Shown here one piece after another: positions 1 to 7,132 of a DNA stretch of 7,225 nucleotides; positions within the stretch are counted from its first letter, which is position 1, and every line of letters begins with the position of its first letter. Made by a program: the position numbers and the translations under genes. Under the pieces are notes generated by a model, which saw only the letters and a program-made list of their open reading frames with translations, was not told the origin of the DNA and searched no databases. Source of the stretch: Pelotomaculum sp. UBA3103 (GTDB lineage Bacteria > Bacillota > Desulfotomaculia > Desulfotomaculales > Pelotomaculaceae); NCBI GenBank assembly GCA_002365855.1, contig DFAP01000074.1, positions 500 through 7,724 of the forward strand, written 5' to 3'.

Positions 1-10
1 GTCCCGTCCC

Positions 11-91
11 TTTGGTCGTCCCCTGGTCGTCCCCTTTGGTCGTCCCCCTTTGGTCGTCCCTGCAACCAGAAGAACCGTTCCTTTGGTCGTC
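11..91. repeat. Degenerate short tandem repeat, REP-like
   Basis: The heptamer GGTCGTC occurs five times, at 14-20, 25-31, 38-44, 52-58 and 85-91. The first four copies lie in near-identical units of the form TTTGGTCGTCCCC, 11 to 14 bases long. The fifth follows a spacer containing AGAACCGTTCC (70-80). On the opposite strand this reads as GGGGACGACCAAAG units next to GGAACGGTTCT. That resembles the GGGGACGGTTC-type repeats I recall from clostridial and Desulfotomaculum-like genomes, some of them linked to REP-associated transposases. The repeat itself is directly visible; its family is an inference. It begins at or before the window edge, so its full length is unknown. No transposase is in view. 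Confidence 0.7.
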
Positions 92-176
92 TTGGTTTTA
101 TCTTTGTTTTTGCTGAATAAAAGGGATGTTGAATAACCATACTAATGAAAATAAAACCTTTTTATGCCATACCCGG

Positions 177-182
177 GGAGGT
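177..182 (+). promoter_or_regulatory. Ribosome binding site deciding the start of the CBM25-like gene
   Basis: GGAGGT lies 7 bases before the ATG at 190. The reading frame is open further upstream to an ATG at 145, but no comparable site precedes that codon and the GGAGGT would then fall inside the coding region. The start at 190 is therefore preferred. Confidence 0.8.
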
Positions 183-189
183 GGGAAAG

Positions 190-567
190 ATGACCAATCC
201 GACCAGATTCGGCAGGGGGGAAAAGAAGCTAAAGGCCATGAAAGAGGCCGACTACCCCGGCGGGGTTGTGGTTGATCCAACACCGATTACCGCAGGTGAG
301 GAAGTAACTGTTTTTTATGACGGACTGCTCGGTAAAGAGGGCAGAGGGCAGGTTTATCTTCATTACGGGTTCGGTCCTTTCAATAGCTGGCAGAATGTTT
401 CGAGTGTGAACATGGATAAAACCGGATGGGGATGGGTCAGCAATATTGAGATGCCCGGAAGGGAAGAGCGTTTCAACTTCTGTTTCAAGGACAGCTCGGA
501 TAACTGGGACAACAACAACGGAACAAACTGGAGCTTCGCGATTCATAACGGGAAAAGACGCCACTAA
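190..567 (+). CDS. Standalone starch/glycogen-binding module protein (CBM25-like)
   Basis: This is a 125-residue protein consisting of little more than one carbohydrate-binding module. After a basic N-terminal tail (residues 1-20), residues about 28-118 match the CBM25/CBM53 starch-binding pattern. The visible elements are a Pro-rich entry with a beta strand ending in VFYDG (41-45), YLHYGF (56-61), SWQNV (66-70), TGWGWV (78-83), a FNFCFKD strand (95-101) and the hallmark NWDNNNG (105-111) followed by W114. Trp67, Trp80, Trp82, Trp106 and Trp114 are candidate sugar-stacking residues. There is no signal peptide, membrane segment or catalytic domain, so it should stay in the cytoplasm. Such modules are normally appended to secreted amylases. 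Here it probably binds intracellular alpha-glucan made by the neighbouring enzymes, as a targeting or granule-associated factor; that role is inferred. The gene ends at its own terminator, 133 bases before the glycosyltransferase. The family call is fairly secure. Confidence 0.88.
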   Translation: MTNPTRFGRGEKKLKAMKEADYPGGVVVDPTPITAGEEVTVFYDGLLGKEGRGQVYLHYGFGPFNSWQNVSSVNMDKTGWGWVSNIEMPGREERFNFCFKDSSDNWDNNNGTNWSFAIHNGKRRH

Positions 568-570
568 ACG

Positions 571-605
571 AAAAAGTCCCTGCCGTTGCCCGGTGGGGGC
601 TTTTT
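571..605 (+). terminator. Intrinsic terminator after the CBM25-like gene
   Basis: AAAAAGTCCC (571-580) pairs with GGGGCTTTTT (596-605) in a 10-bp stem with one G-T pair. The 15-base loop can itself partly pair (CCG with CGG). The T run forms the descending arm and tail. The stem begins 3 bases after the TAA at 565-567. It implies that the CBM25-like gene is at least partly transcribed separately from the downstream pair. The A run on the left arm could let it work weakly on the other strand as well. Confidence 0.8.
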
Positions 606-684
606 ACTGTACCCTTTTCCCTGCTCCAGTCTTAATGAAAAAACACAGGTAATAACGCTAATTAAAAAGAGATAAATACAAGAT

Positions 685-690
685 AGGAGG
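685..690 (+). promoter_or_regulatory. Ribosome binding site selecting a TTG start
   Basis: AGGAGG sits 10 bases before the TTG at 701. The next in-frame ATG (713) would be 22 bases away, too far for this site, and would remove the conserved first strand of the glycosyltransferase fold. The TTG start is therefore preferred. Confidence 0.75.
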
Positions 691-700
691 GCATAAACTA

Positions 701-1948
701 TTGAGAGTTTTAATGTTGTCCTGGGAGTACCCGCCCAAAAGTGTTGGTGGACTGGCCCAGCACGTATACGACCTGACCAACGCGCTTGCAGGCAATGGTA
801 TTGATGTGCACCTGATAACTTCGGGAGGTGGAGGTGCTCCACCTTTCGAGCGTGTAAACGGAGTCAAGGTTTATAGGGTAGACCCTTACCAGGTATCTTC
901 GCCCGATTTTGTCACCTGGGTTGCCCAGTTTAATGTGGCCCTGCTGGAGAGGGCCATTCCCCTGCTGCTGGAAAACGGCGGGTTCAACATTCTGCACGCC
1001 CATGACTGGCTTGTAGCCTATGCCGCAAGAGCTATCAAGCACGCTGGTCGCATGCCGCTGGTCGTTACTATACACGCGACTGAATTTGGCCGCAACCACG
1101 GACTTCATAACAATACTCAGAGGCATATCAGCGATATCGAGTGGTGGCTGACTTACGAGGCCTGGCGGGTTATCTGCTGCAGCCGCTACATGGAAGGGGA
1201 AATCAAGCAAGTGTTCCAGGTGCCTACTGACAAGGTGTCGGTCATACCCAACGGAGTTGACGTCACCAACTTCCAGGCCAGGAACGGCAATGCCAGCCGG
1301 AGTGATTACGCAGCTCCGGATGAAAAAATCGTCTTTTATGTTGGCCGGCTGGTCAAGGAGAAGGGCGTTCAGGTACTGCTAGACGCGGCTCCCGAAATAC
1401 TTGCCCACCATCCCCAGACAAAATTCATAATAGCCGGCAAAGGCCCTTACCTTAATTCTCTAAAGCAGCAGGCCTCTGTAATGGGCATTGCCAACCGGGT
1501 TTATTTTACGGGGTATATTAACGACCAGTCTCGTAACAACTTGTACAGCTGGTCTGACGTAGCGGTATTCCCCAGTTTGTATGAACCTTTTGGCATTGTA
1601 GCCCTGGAATCCATGGCCGCACGGACCCCGGTTATAGTAGCAGACTGCGGTGGCATTAGTGAAATAGTGAGAAACGGGGTTGACGGGCTTAAGGCTAAAA
1701 CTGGAAACAGTCACTCCCTGGCTCAGAATGTGCTGGCAATTCTTAAACAGCCTGGTTTGGGAGAGCAGCTAAGAGAAAACGCTTACAGGCGGGTATTAAA
1801 TGAGTTTAACTGGCGGAGCATTGCCAGGCAGACAGCTTCGGTGTACCAAGATGTTTGGGAGTCTCACCGTAGTTCTCCCTGGTCGACATCAGAAAGGTAC
1901 AACCGTCTTTTTGGCCGTTTCAACCGTCTTCTCGCCAGGCATTCTTAA
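701..1948 (+). CDS. GT4-family glycosyltransferase, glycogen/glucan synthase-like
   Basis: This 415-residue GT-B-fold retaining glycosyltransferase should transfer a sugar from an NDP-sugar to an acceptor. The N-terminal half begins with MRVLMLSWEYPP followed by VGGLAQHV (residues 16-23), the glycine-rich entry typical of glycogen-synthase-like GT4 enzymes. It also has HAHDW (99-103) and TIHATEFGR (123-131). The C-terminal half (Pfam Glycos_transf_1 type) has VGRLVKEKG (214-222), with Arg216 and Lys221 as the expected diphosphate contacts. It also has the E-X7-E motif EPFGIVALE (Glu295 and Glu303), followed by PVIVADCGGISE. At 415 residues it is shorter than bacterial GT5 GlgA (about 480) and closer to GT4 proteins such as the maltose-1-phosphate synthase GlgM. 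No signal peptide or membrane segment is seen. It lies 38 bases before the nucleotidyltransferase fusion, probably in one transcript. The neighbouring branching enzyme favours a glucan product, but a GT4 enzyme for another polysaccharide is possible. Fold and family are secure; donor and product are inferred. Confidence 0.9.
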   Translation: MRVLMLSWEYPPKSVGGLAQHVYDLTNALAGNGIDVHLITSGGGGAPPFERVNGVKVYRVDPYQVSSPDFVTWVAQFNVALLERAIPLLLENGGFNILHAHDWLVAYAARAIKHAGRMPLVVTIHATEFGRNHGLHNNTQRHISDIEWWLTYEAWRVICCSRYMEGEIKQVFQVPTDKVSVIPNGVDVTNFQARNGNASRSDYAAPDEKIVFYVGRLVKEKGVQVLLDAAPEILAHHPQTKFIIAGKGPYLNSLKQQASVMGIANRVYFTGYINDQSRNNLYSWSDVAVFPSLYEPFGIVALESMAARTPVIVADCGGISEIVRNGVDGLKAKTGNSHSLAQNVLAILKQPGLGEQLRENAYRRVLNEFNWRSIARQTASVYQDVWESHRSSPWSTSERYNRLFGRFNRLLARHS

Positions 1949-1986
1949 AAGACGTATAAAAAGATTGAACTGGAGGTCTAAATAGT

Positions 1987-4464
1987 ATGAAGGCGATTAT
2001 TATGGCCGGAGGTGAAGGGTCTCGCCTCAGGCCGCTTACCTGCGGCAGGCCGAAACCAATGGTTCCGGTTTTGAACAGGCCTATCATGACCAATATTCTC
2101 GAACTTCTTAGAAATCACGGTTTTACAGATATCGGTGTTACTCTGCAGTATATGCCGGAGGCCATCCGTGACCACTTTGGCAACGGATCCGAATATGGGG
2201 TTAACCTTCAATATTTTGTTGAGGACTCACCGTTGGGAACTGCAGGAAGTGTTAAAAACGCCTCCGGTTTCCTGAATGAAACTTTTCTGGTTATCAGCGG
2301 CGATGCCCTGACTGACCTGGAACTATCCCGTGCGGTTGAATTTCACAAGGCCCAGGGCTCCCTCGCGACATTGGTTCTGACACGTGTGGACTGTCCCCTC
2401 GAATATGGCGTGGTAATCACCTCTGAAGACGGCAAGATAACGCAGTTTTTGGAAAAGCCAGGCTGGGGGGAAGTATTTAGCGATACTGTTAATACCGGTA
2501 TTTATGTACTGGAACCCGAGGTGTTGGACTATTTTGCCCCCGGCCAGATGTTTGACTTTAGTAAAGACCTTTTTCCCCTCCTGCTGAGAGAGAAAAAACC
2601 TTTGTTCGGGCTGGTCCTGCCAGGCTACTGGTGTGATATTGGAAACCTCCAGCAATATCTTGAAGCGCATCATGACGCGCTTTCAGGAAAGGTCAAAATG
2701 AGACTACCTGGCACTGAGGTAGCTTCAGGAGTTTGGGCTGAAGAAGGGTCTTTTATCCATCCGGCAGCTTTTGTGAAAGGTCCTGCTTTAATTGGCGCCA
2801 ATTGTCAGGTTGCCGCAGGGGCAAAGGTTGAGCCGTTTTCAGTGCTGGGCCGCGGCTGCCTGGTTCAAGGCGACGCATCTATCAAAAGGAGCGTTCTCTG
2901 GAATAACGTTTACGTGGGAAGTGGAGTGGCCCTGCGTGGCGCGGTAGTTTGCAGCCGGGTTCAGGTCCAGGCAAAATCAGGTATTTACGAAGGCGCAGTT
3001 GTGGGAGATGATTCAGTAATCCGCGAGAACAGCCTTTTAAAGCCGGATGTTAAATTATGGCCTAACAAACTGGTCGAAACAGGCGCGACCGTGCACCACA
3101 GCATGATCTGGGGAACCAGCTTACCTAAAAAAATCTTTGGCTTTGAGGGGATATCCGGTCTTGTTAATGTTGAGGTAACCCCTGAATCAGCCGCCCGGAT
3201 GGGAGCGGCTTTTGGTTCGGTGAACGGCGCCGGCGCACGTATGGTAATCAGCAGCGATAGCTACATCACTTCGGTTATGATCAAGAACGCGCTGGTCAGC
3301 GGGGTGCAGTCTGTTGGGGCCCACGTCCTGGATCTGGGTGAGGTAATAACACCGGTCAGCCGTTATGCCGTAAGGACCCTGAATTGTATGGGTGGAGTAC
3401 ATATAAAGATATCACCGCATTCACCAGATAAGGTGACTATGGTTTTTTTGAATTCCCGGGGCGGCAACATTTCCAGAGGGCAGGAACGGAAGGTCGAAAG
3501 CGCGCTGGCCAGGGAAGATTTTCCGCGTTCCGAAGTAAACAGGATCGCCCAGCCGGAACTGGTCCAGGGAATAGCTAAGGAGTATCTATCTGCCGTCTGT
3601 GATGGTCTTAACCGCGTAAAACTGCGGGATGCCGGTTTTAAGCTGCTGCTGTGTTACGACATTAATAACCTGGAAAAAGTGGTGACAAGTATCTGTGAAA
3701 GTCTCGGTTTCTCGCTGGAAAGCATAAACCATGACTTTACGGGCCCTGAATACCGCAACTGGAGCACCTACCAGGAGATGCTGCCGTCACTTACCCGCTC
3801 TGTCGTTGAGAGCGGGGCAGATGCCGGCGCAGTGCTGGACCCGAACGCTGACCGCTTAATTCTGATCGATAATACCGGAAAGGTCATTCAAGATGATCTG
3901 TTGACTGCCCTGCTCTCACTGATTATCTTAAAAGGGCAGGATGGGGGCTCCGTGGTGGTGCCGGTTACTGCTCCCATGACCATTGAGGCTTTGGCAGAGC
4001 GGTACCAGGGTAAGGTGGTTAGGACCAAAACAGCCGTGCAGGATTTCCTGGATAATGTACTGTCTAGAGATACCGGCTTAAAAGGTATTTCTCAATTTTT
4101 TCTTCATTTTGACGCTCTATCCGCCCTGGTAAGTGTTTTGAATTACATGGCGCTGGAAGACACTCCCCTGTCCAGCTTATTGGAGGAAATACCAATGTTT
4201 TTCACGGACAAGCGAGAATGTCAAGTGCCGTGGGAGGCCAAGGGCAGGGTAATCAGGCGCCTGATCCAGGACCCGACCTCCAGTCAATTGGAACTTCTGG
4301 ACGGGGTCAAGATTTTTCATAAGGACGGCTGGGCTCTCGTGCTGCCTGATCCTGACGAGCCAAAGTGCCGCGTCTTCAGTGAGGGAAGCACCATGGAAAT
4401 AGCGGAGTCACTCACGGATATGTATATTAATAAAATTAATGAGATTACAGGGTTGAAAAGTTAA
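1987..4464 (+). CDS. Fusion protein: sugar-1-phosphate nucleotidyltransferase, beta-helix repeats and degenerate phosphohexomutase domain
   Basis: This 825-residue cytoplasmic protein starts at an ATG with GGAGGT (1972-1977) 9 bases upstream. Residues 1-235 are an NTP_transferase domain that makes an NDP-sugar from NTP and a sugar 1-phosphate. It shows [13 protein letters not shown] then KP (7-24 region), the metal-binding Asp106 in SGDALTD, EKP (156-158), NTG (169-171) and Asp217 in YWCDIGN. Residues about 250-350 are hexapeptide repeats of a left-handed beta-helix. Residues about 399-820 have the phosphoglucomutase/phosphomannomutase layout but altered active-site loops. The catalytic-serine loop TASHNP reads ISPHSP (475-480), with Pro477 at the serine position. 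The metal loop reads DPNADR (618-623). The GEXSGH sugar loop is absent near 700-712. The RPSGTEP phosphate loop reads LPDPDEP (786-792). Such fusions are usually annotated as mannose-1-phosphate guanylyltransferase/phosphomannomutase, and I recall relatives in cyanobacteria and other Bacillota. Given the glucan genes around it, glucose 1-phosphate is a plausible substrate. The nucleotidyltransferase call is secure, its specificity is not, and mutase activity is doubtful. Confidence 0.9.
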   Translation: MKAIIMAGGEGSRLRPLTCGRPKPMVPVLNRPIMTNILELLRNHGFTDIGVTLQYMPEAIRDHFGNGSEYGVNLQYFVEDSPLGTAGSVKNASGFLNETFLVISGDALTDLELSRAVEFHKAQGSLATLVLTRVDCPLEYGVVITSEDGKITQFLEKPGWGEVFSDTVNTGIYVLEPEVLDYFAPGQMFDFSKDLFPLLLREKKPLFGLVLPGYWCDIGNLQQYLEAHHDALSGKVKMRLPGTEVASGVWAEEGSFIHPAAFVKGPALIGANCQVAAGAKVEPFSVLGRGCLVQGDASIKRSVLWNNVYVGSGVALRGAVVCSRVQVQAKSGIYEGAVVGDDSVIRENSLLKPDVKLWPNKLVETGATVHHSMIWGTSLPKKIFGFEGISGLVNVEVTPESAARMGAAFGSVNGAGARMVISSDSYITSVMIKNALVSGVQSVGAHVLDLGEVITPVSRYAVRTLNCMGGVHIKISPHSPDKVTMVFLNSRGGNISRGQERKVESALAREDFPRSEVNRIAQPELVQGIAKEYLSAVCDGLNRVKLRDAGFKLLLCYDINNLEKVVTSICESLGFSLESINHDFTGPEYRNWSTYQEMLPSLTRSVVESGADAGAVLDPNADRLILIDNTGKVIQDDLLTALLSLIILKGQDGGSVVVPVTAPMTIEALAERYQGKVVRTKTAVQDFLDNVLSRDTGLKGISQFFLHFDALSALVSVLNYMALEDTPLSSLLEEIPMFFTDKRECQVPWEAKGRVIRRLIQDPTSSQLELLDGVKIFHKDGWALVLPDPDEPKCRVFSEGSTMEIAESLTDMYINKINEITGLKS

Positions 4465-4481
4465 AAAGTATTGAAAAGAAA

Positions 4482-4503
4482 GGGCGGGGGAATACCCCCG
4501 CCC
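4482..4503 (-). terminator. GC-only hairpin, probable terminator for the minus-strand genes
   Basis: GGGCGGGGG (4482-4490) and CCCCCGCCC (4495-4503) form a perfect 9-bp all-GC stem with an AATA loop. On the minus strand the stem is followed by TTTCTTTTC, a suitable U-rich tail for transcripts arriving from the branching enzyme. On the plus strand no T run follows, so its main direction is probably minus. It lies 17 bases after the stop of the fusion gene. Confidence 0.75.
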
Positions 4504-4539
4504 GTAGAATCTTCGGCAATTGGAATGTTTATGCCCATA

Positions 4540-4575
4540 AAACAAACCTTCTCTTGTTTGAGAGAAGGTTTGTTT
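4540..4575. terminator. Perfect 14-bp hairpin between convergent genes, probable bidirectional terminator
   Basis: AAACAAACCTTCTC (4540-4553) and GAGAAGGTTTGTTT (4562-4575) are exact reverse complements around an 8-base loop (TTGTTTGA). The descending arm reads GGTTTGTTT on both strands, giving an interrupted U-rich tail in either direction; on the minus strand it continues TTTTAT. It lies 3 bases beyond the stop codon of the branching enzyme and 75 bases after that of the fusion gene. It is well placed to stop both converging transcripts. Confidence 0.8.
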
Positions 4576-4578
4576 AAA

Positions 4579-6195
4579 TCATACCGCTTCTGCCCGATCT
4601 TTAGCGGCAGGAGTCTGGTACCAGCTGTAGTCCATGCCGGGAAAAATATTATCCGTGTTTTCCAGGTGCCTCAGCCACCCTTCATCAATCCTGCCGCTTT
4701 CGATATCGTTATATAGCCGGAAGAAATTCAGCAGGTGGGTCTTGGTCCTTTTTACAGCGTATTCAACCATGGTGCCCGTGCTCATAATGAACGCCCAGTC
4801 ACTGCTCTGCGCCAGCATCAGCTCGCGAGCGGCCTGGTTTAAGGCGCGACGGAGCATACCTCCGGCGCTGGGTCTGCGGTTGGACATTTCGATCATCCGG
4901 GCAGCCGCCATATGCAGGTGCCTGTATATCCAGTCATTAGCCCCACAAAGCCATACCTCGTGGTATCCCTTGTTGCCCCAGCTAGATGAACAAGGTACAG
5001 CAACCTGGTTACAAGGAAATCTCTGGAGGTAGTCACTCGGTGTTACCATTTCAATGAGATCCTGGTCAAAGGCTATTTTTCGAATCAGGTACTCCAGCCA
5101 CATTGGCCCCTCAAACCACCAGTGTCCAAAAAGCTCTGCGTCATAAGGGGCTACAATAATCGGTGGTCTGTCCATCATGCCTGATAGGTGCAAAACCTGG
5201 TGCTGCCTGTTAAACATAAAGTTGCCGGCGTGCATTGCCGCTTTTTCTTCTGCCCGCTTTGGATTGTATGGCTCTTTATGGCTAAGGTCCACTTTACCGG
5301 TAATTTTGAAATATTTTAGACCAGTATGTGTCCTGATACCGTCGGGGTGAATATACGGCTTAATATATTCAAAATCAAGGTCGTGCCCGATGTCCCTGTA
5401 AAATTCCCGGTAATCATAGTCCCCGGGGTAACCTTCCTGGCTGCTCCAGACTTGTTTGGAAGACTCGACATCCCTGCCGAAGGCAGCTACACCTGATGGA
5501 CAGTAGATTGGGGCAAATATGCCAAAGCGGGGGCGGTGAGATGCGTACAATATTCCGTGTGAATCAGTAAAAAAGAATTTCAGCCCGAAATTTTTTAGTA
5601 TTTCATCAACACCGGGGGCATAAGCGCATTCAGGCAGCCAGATTCCCTCGGGCGCCCTGCCCAGGTGACGGGTGTGCAAATCAATAGCAGCCTTTACCTG
5701 CGCGCTCACCGCTTCGGGATAGAGCATCATCAGCGGTAGATATCCGTGCGTTGAAGCGCAGGTGATAACATCCAGGAGGCCTGCGTCCTGAAATTTTTTG
5801 AAAGCCGAAACAAGATTTCGGCTATAATAATCACAAAAGACAGACATAGCTTCCCTCAGACGCCTTTTATACATGAGGGCGGATTCGTGAAAGGGGCTTC
5901 CATAGGTTCGCCCTTCCTCTTTTTGCGATAGTTCAATCAGGTTTGCCAGGTGTTTCACGTAACGCTCTTGCAGAAGCGGGTCTGTCAGCATAGAAATCAG
6001 GGGCGGCGAGAGGGTAATGGTCAGTCTGAATTTTACATTATCGTTTAGCAGTCGGTCGAAGACCTGAATCAGCGGTATATACGTTTCAGTTATAGCCTCA
6101 AAAAGCCACTTTTCTTCAAGGAAATTTTCATGTTCAGGGTGTCGCACATAAGGAAGGTGCGCGTGTAAAGCAAGACATAGGTATCCTTTGGACAT
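4579..6195 (-). CDS. GH57-family 1,4-alpha-glucan branching enzyme
   Basis: This 538-residue cytoplasmic enzyme of the GH57 branching type (EC 2.4.1.18) cuts alpha-1,4-glucan and reattaches the piece as an alpha-1,6 branch. It is unrelated in sequence to GH13 GlgB. Visible motifs are HAHLPYV (residues 11-17, the GH57 region 1 HxHLP) and GIWLPECAY (184-192), with Glu189 as the predicted nucleophile. APYDAELFGHWW (349-360) contains Asp352 as the predicted general acid/base. SSSWGNKGYHEVWL (403-416) precedes a helical C-terminal domain with the characteristic SSDWAFIM (464-471) and HLLNFF (487-492), as in DUF1957/GH57 branching enzymes of Thermus and Thermococcus. Its length is normal for that group and no key residue is missing. 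The ATG has AAGGAG (6202-6207) 6 bases upstream. It lies 95 bases downstream of the DUF4912 gene on the same strand and converges with the nucleotidyltransferase fusion. Some GH57 homologues annotated as branching enzymes act mainly as hydrolases, so activity is inferred from motifs. Confidence 0.93.
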   Translation of the reverse strand: MSKGYLCLALHAHLPYVRHPEHENFLEEKWLFEAITETYIPLIQVFDRLLNDNVKFRLTITLSPPLISMLTDPLLQERYVKHLANLIELSQKEEGRTYGSPFHESALMYKRRLREAMSVFCDYYSRNLVSAFKKFQDAGLLDVITCASTHGYLPLMMLYPEAVSAQVKAAIDLHTRHLGRAPEGIWLPECAYAPGVDEILKNFGLKFFFTDSHGILYASHRPRFGIFAPIYCPSGVAAFGRDVESSKQVWSSQEGYPGDYDYREFYRDIGHDLDFEYIKPYIHPDGIRTHTGLKYFKITGKVDLSHKEPYNPKRAEEKAAMHAGNFMFNRQHQVLHLSGMMDRPPIIVAPYDAELFGHWWFEGPMWLEYLIRKIAFDQDLIEMVTPSDYLQRFPCNQVAVPCSSSWGNKGYHEVWLCGANDWIYRHLHMAAARMIEMSNRRPSAGGMLRRALNQAARELMLAQSSDWAFIMSTGTMVEYAVKRTKTHLLNFFRLYNDIESGRIDEGWLRHLENTDNIFPGMDYSWYQTPAAKDRAEAV

Positions 6196-6290
6196 AACAA
6201 GCTCCTTTCAGCTTTGGTAATCGTAATTAAACGTACCGCCCGCCTTTAACGTAAATATTAAACCTGTACAGCGGGGTTGTGATGTTAAAA

Positions 6291-7031
6291 TTAATTTTCG
6301 TTTGTTGGCAGCCATTGGCCCGGCGAGCTAACACCCAGAGGGAGCGCACCTTTTCTTAAGGCCAACTCCTCGATTATCAATGGCGAACTCGTGCCGTATT
6401 GCACCCTGCCGATAGAACGGTAAAGTCCTTCTATCCACATCCATTCTTCGTCCAGGCGGTCAGATAGGGAGGCCCGGGGGGTGGTAACGATATTGGACCT
6501 TAGTAAAGTGATAAAGCGTCCGTCCGGAAACATGCGTCCCAGGTCTACACAGAACGATCGGTCGGGTTCTCCTACTTCTATGTGCCAGTTGTCGACATGT
6601 TTGTCAACATGCAGATCGATATAACTGTTTGCGTTCTTACCGTTGAAATCCACACCCGTAACGTCGTATACTCGTAGTACCGGGTGGGTTGAGAGCCAGG
6701 CATCGGGACCATAACTGCCGGTAAACTCATCCTGTTTGGTGGCTGATATTTCCCAGTAAGCAAAAAGCCAACTGGGATCTCTCGCCAATAAAACCATCCG
6801 GTCAACTCCATAGTTCCTGGGAAGTTCCGGCTCGGCAGGCATTTGAATGGGCTGTGCAGGAGATACAGGAATATAAAGTCCCAGTTCTTTAGATTGTTCT
6901 TCCAAAAAAAACGGACGTGGAAGGGATTCGACTTTTTTTGCGGCGCGTCTGCGCATGGCGGGCAATAAAAAAATACCTGCACCGATCAAAATTACTAGGG
7001 CTAGCATCAGCCATGGGAAAAAGGCATTCAT
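6291..7031 (-). CDS. Membrane-anchored DUF4912 protein
   Basis: This is a 246-residue protein. Residues 4-26 form one strongly hydrophobic segment, followed at once by basic RRRAAKK, so a single N-terminal anchor with a cytoplasmic C-terminal domain is the likely topology (positive-inside rule). A Pro-rich linker (about 56-72) leads to a DUF4912 domain at about 73-205. It contains VLLARDPSWLFAYWEIS (80-96), LRVYDV (119-124), a WHIEV...DLG strand pair (149-165), SNIVTTPR (179-186) and DEEWMW (194-199). The domain has no assigned biochemical role. I recall it near GH57 and other glycogen genes, and its aromatic-rich beta strands resemble a binding module, so binding glucan or its enzymes at the membrane is a reasonable guess only. 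The frame extends to a TTG at 7052, but the only good ribosome site lies inside that extension; the ATG at 7031 is chosen. It is probably co-transcribed with the branching enzyme, since no terminator is seen in the 95-base gap. Confidence 0.87.
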   Translation of the reverse strand: MNAFFPWLMLALVILIGAGIFLLPAMRRRAAKKVESLPRPFFLEEQSKELGLYIPVSPAQPIQMPAEPELPRNYGVDRMVLLARDPSWLFAYWEISATKQDEFTGSYGPDAWLSTHPVLRVYDVTGVDFNGKNANSYIDLHVDKHVDNWHIEVGEPDRSFCVDLGRMFPDGRFITLLRSNIVTTPRASLSDRLDEEWMWIEGLYRSIGRVQYGTSSPLIIEELALRKGALPLGVSSPGQWLPTNEN

Positions 7032-7041
7032 TAAGTTGGGT

Positions 7042-7047
7042 CCTCCC
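7042..7047 (-). promoter_or_regulatory. Ribosome binding site deciding the start of the DUF4912 gene
   Basis: On the minus strand GGGAGG lies 10 bases before the ATG at 7031. A TTG start at 7052 would place this site inside the coding sequence and leave no site upstream of it, so the shorter protein is preferred. Confidence 0.7.
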
Positions 7048-7080
7048 TTCAAAGGTAAGAAGATTAATATCCAAAAATAA

Positions 7081-7089
7081 TGATATAAT
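7081..7089 (+). promoter_or_regulatory. Possible extended -10 element pointing right, out of the window
   Basis: The plus strand reads TGATATAAT, a perfect extended -10 (TGnTATAAT). No convincing -35 lies 16-18 bases upstream, and the surroundings are AT-rich, so chance is a real possibility. If real, it would start transcription away from the DUF4912 gene toward whatever lies beyond the right edge. Confidence 0.3.
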
Positions 7090-7132
7090 TGAGCTATCCG
7101 ATTTTTATTATTGCCCAGAAAGAAAAGGTTTA

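Noticed and set aside
11..91. CRISPR array
   Set aside because: The repeat units are only 11-14 bases, have no unique spacers of proper length and no cas genes lie nearby.
92..157. Sigma-A-type promoter before the CBM25-like gene (TTGGTT, TTGCTG or TTGAAT as -35)
   Set aside because: Each -35 candidate lacks a good -10 at 16-18 bases; the AT-rich sequence gives several weak alternatives, so none is claimed.
145..189. N-terminal extension of the CBM25-like gene to the ATG at 145
   Set aside because: A strong GGAGGT site lies inside this extension, 7 bases before the ATG at 190, and nothing comparable precedes 145.
564..842. Minus-strand open frames over the spacer before the GT4 gene
   Set aside because: They overlap the terminator and the conserved start of the GT4 gene, have no ribosome site and show no recognisable domain.
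4471..4716. Plus-strand open frame across the terminator region and the end of the GH57 gene
   Set aside because: It runs through two hairpins and then opposite a well-supported gene, lacks a ribosome site and resembles no family known to me.
6196..6290. Separate promoter for the GH57 gene in the 95-base gap
   Set aside because: TTAACA and TTTAAT boxes exist on the minus strand but are about 20 bases apart, too far for a standard promoter.
7032..7052. N-terminal extension of the DUF4912 gene to the TTG at 7052
   Set aside because: The GGGAGG ribosome site lies within it, and the ATG at 7031 starts directly before the hydrophobic anchor.
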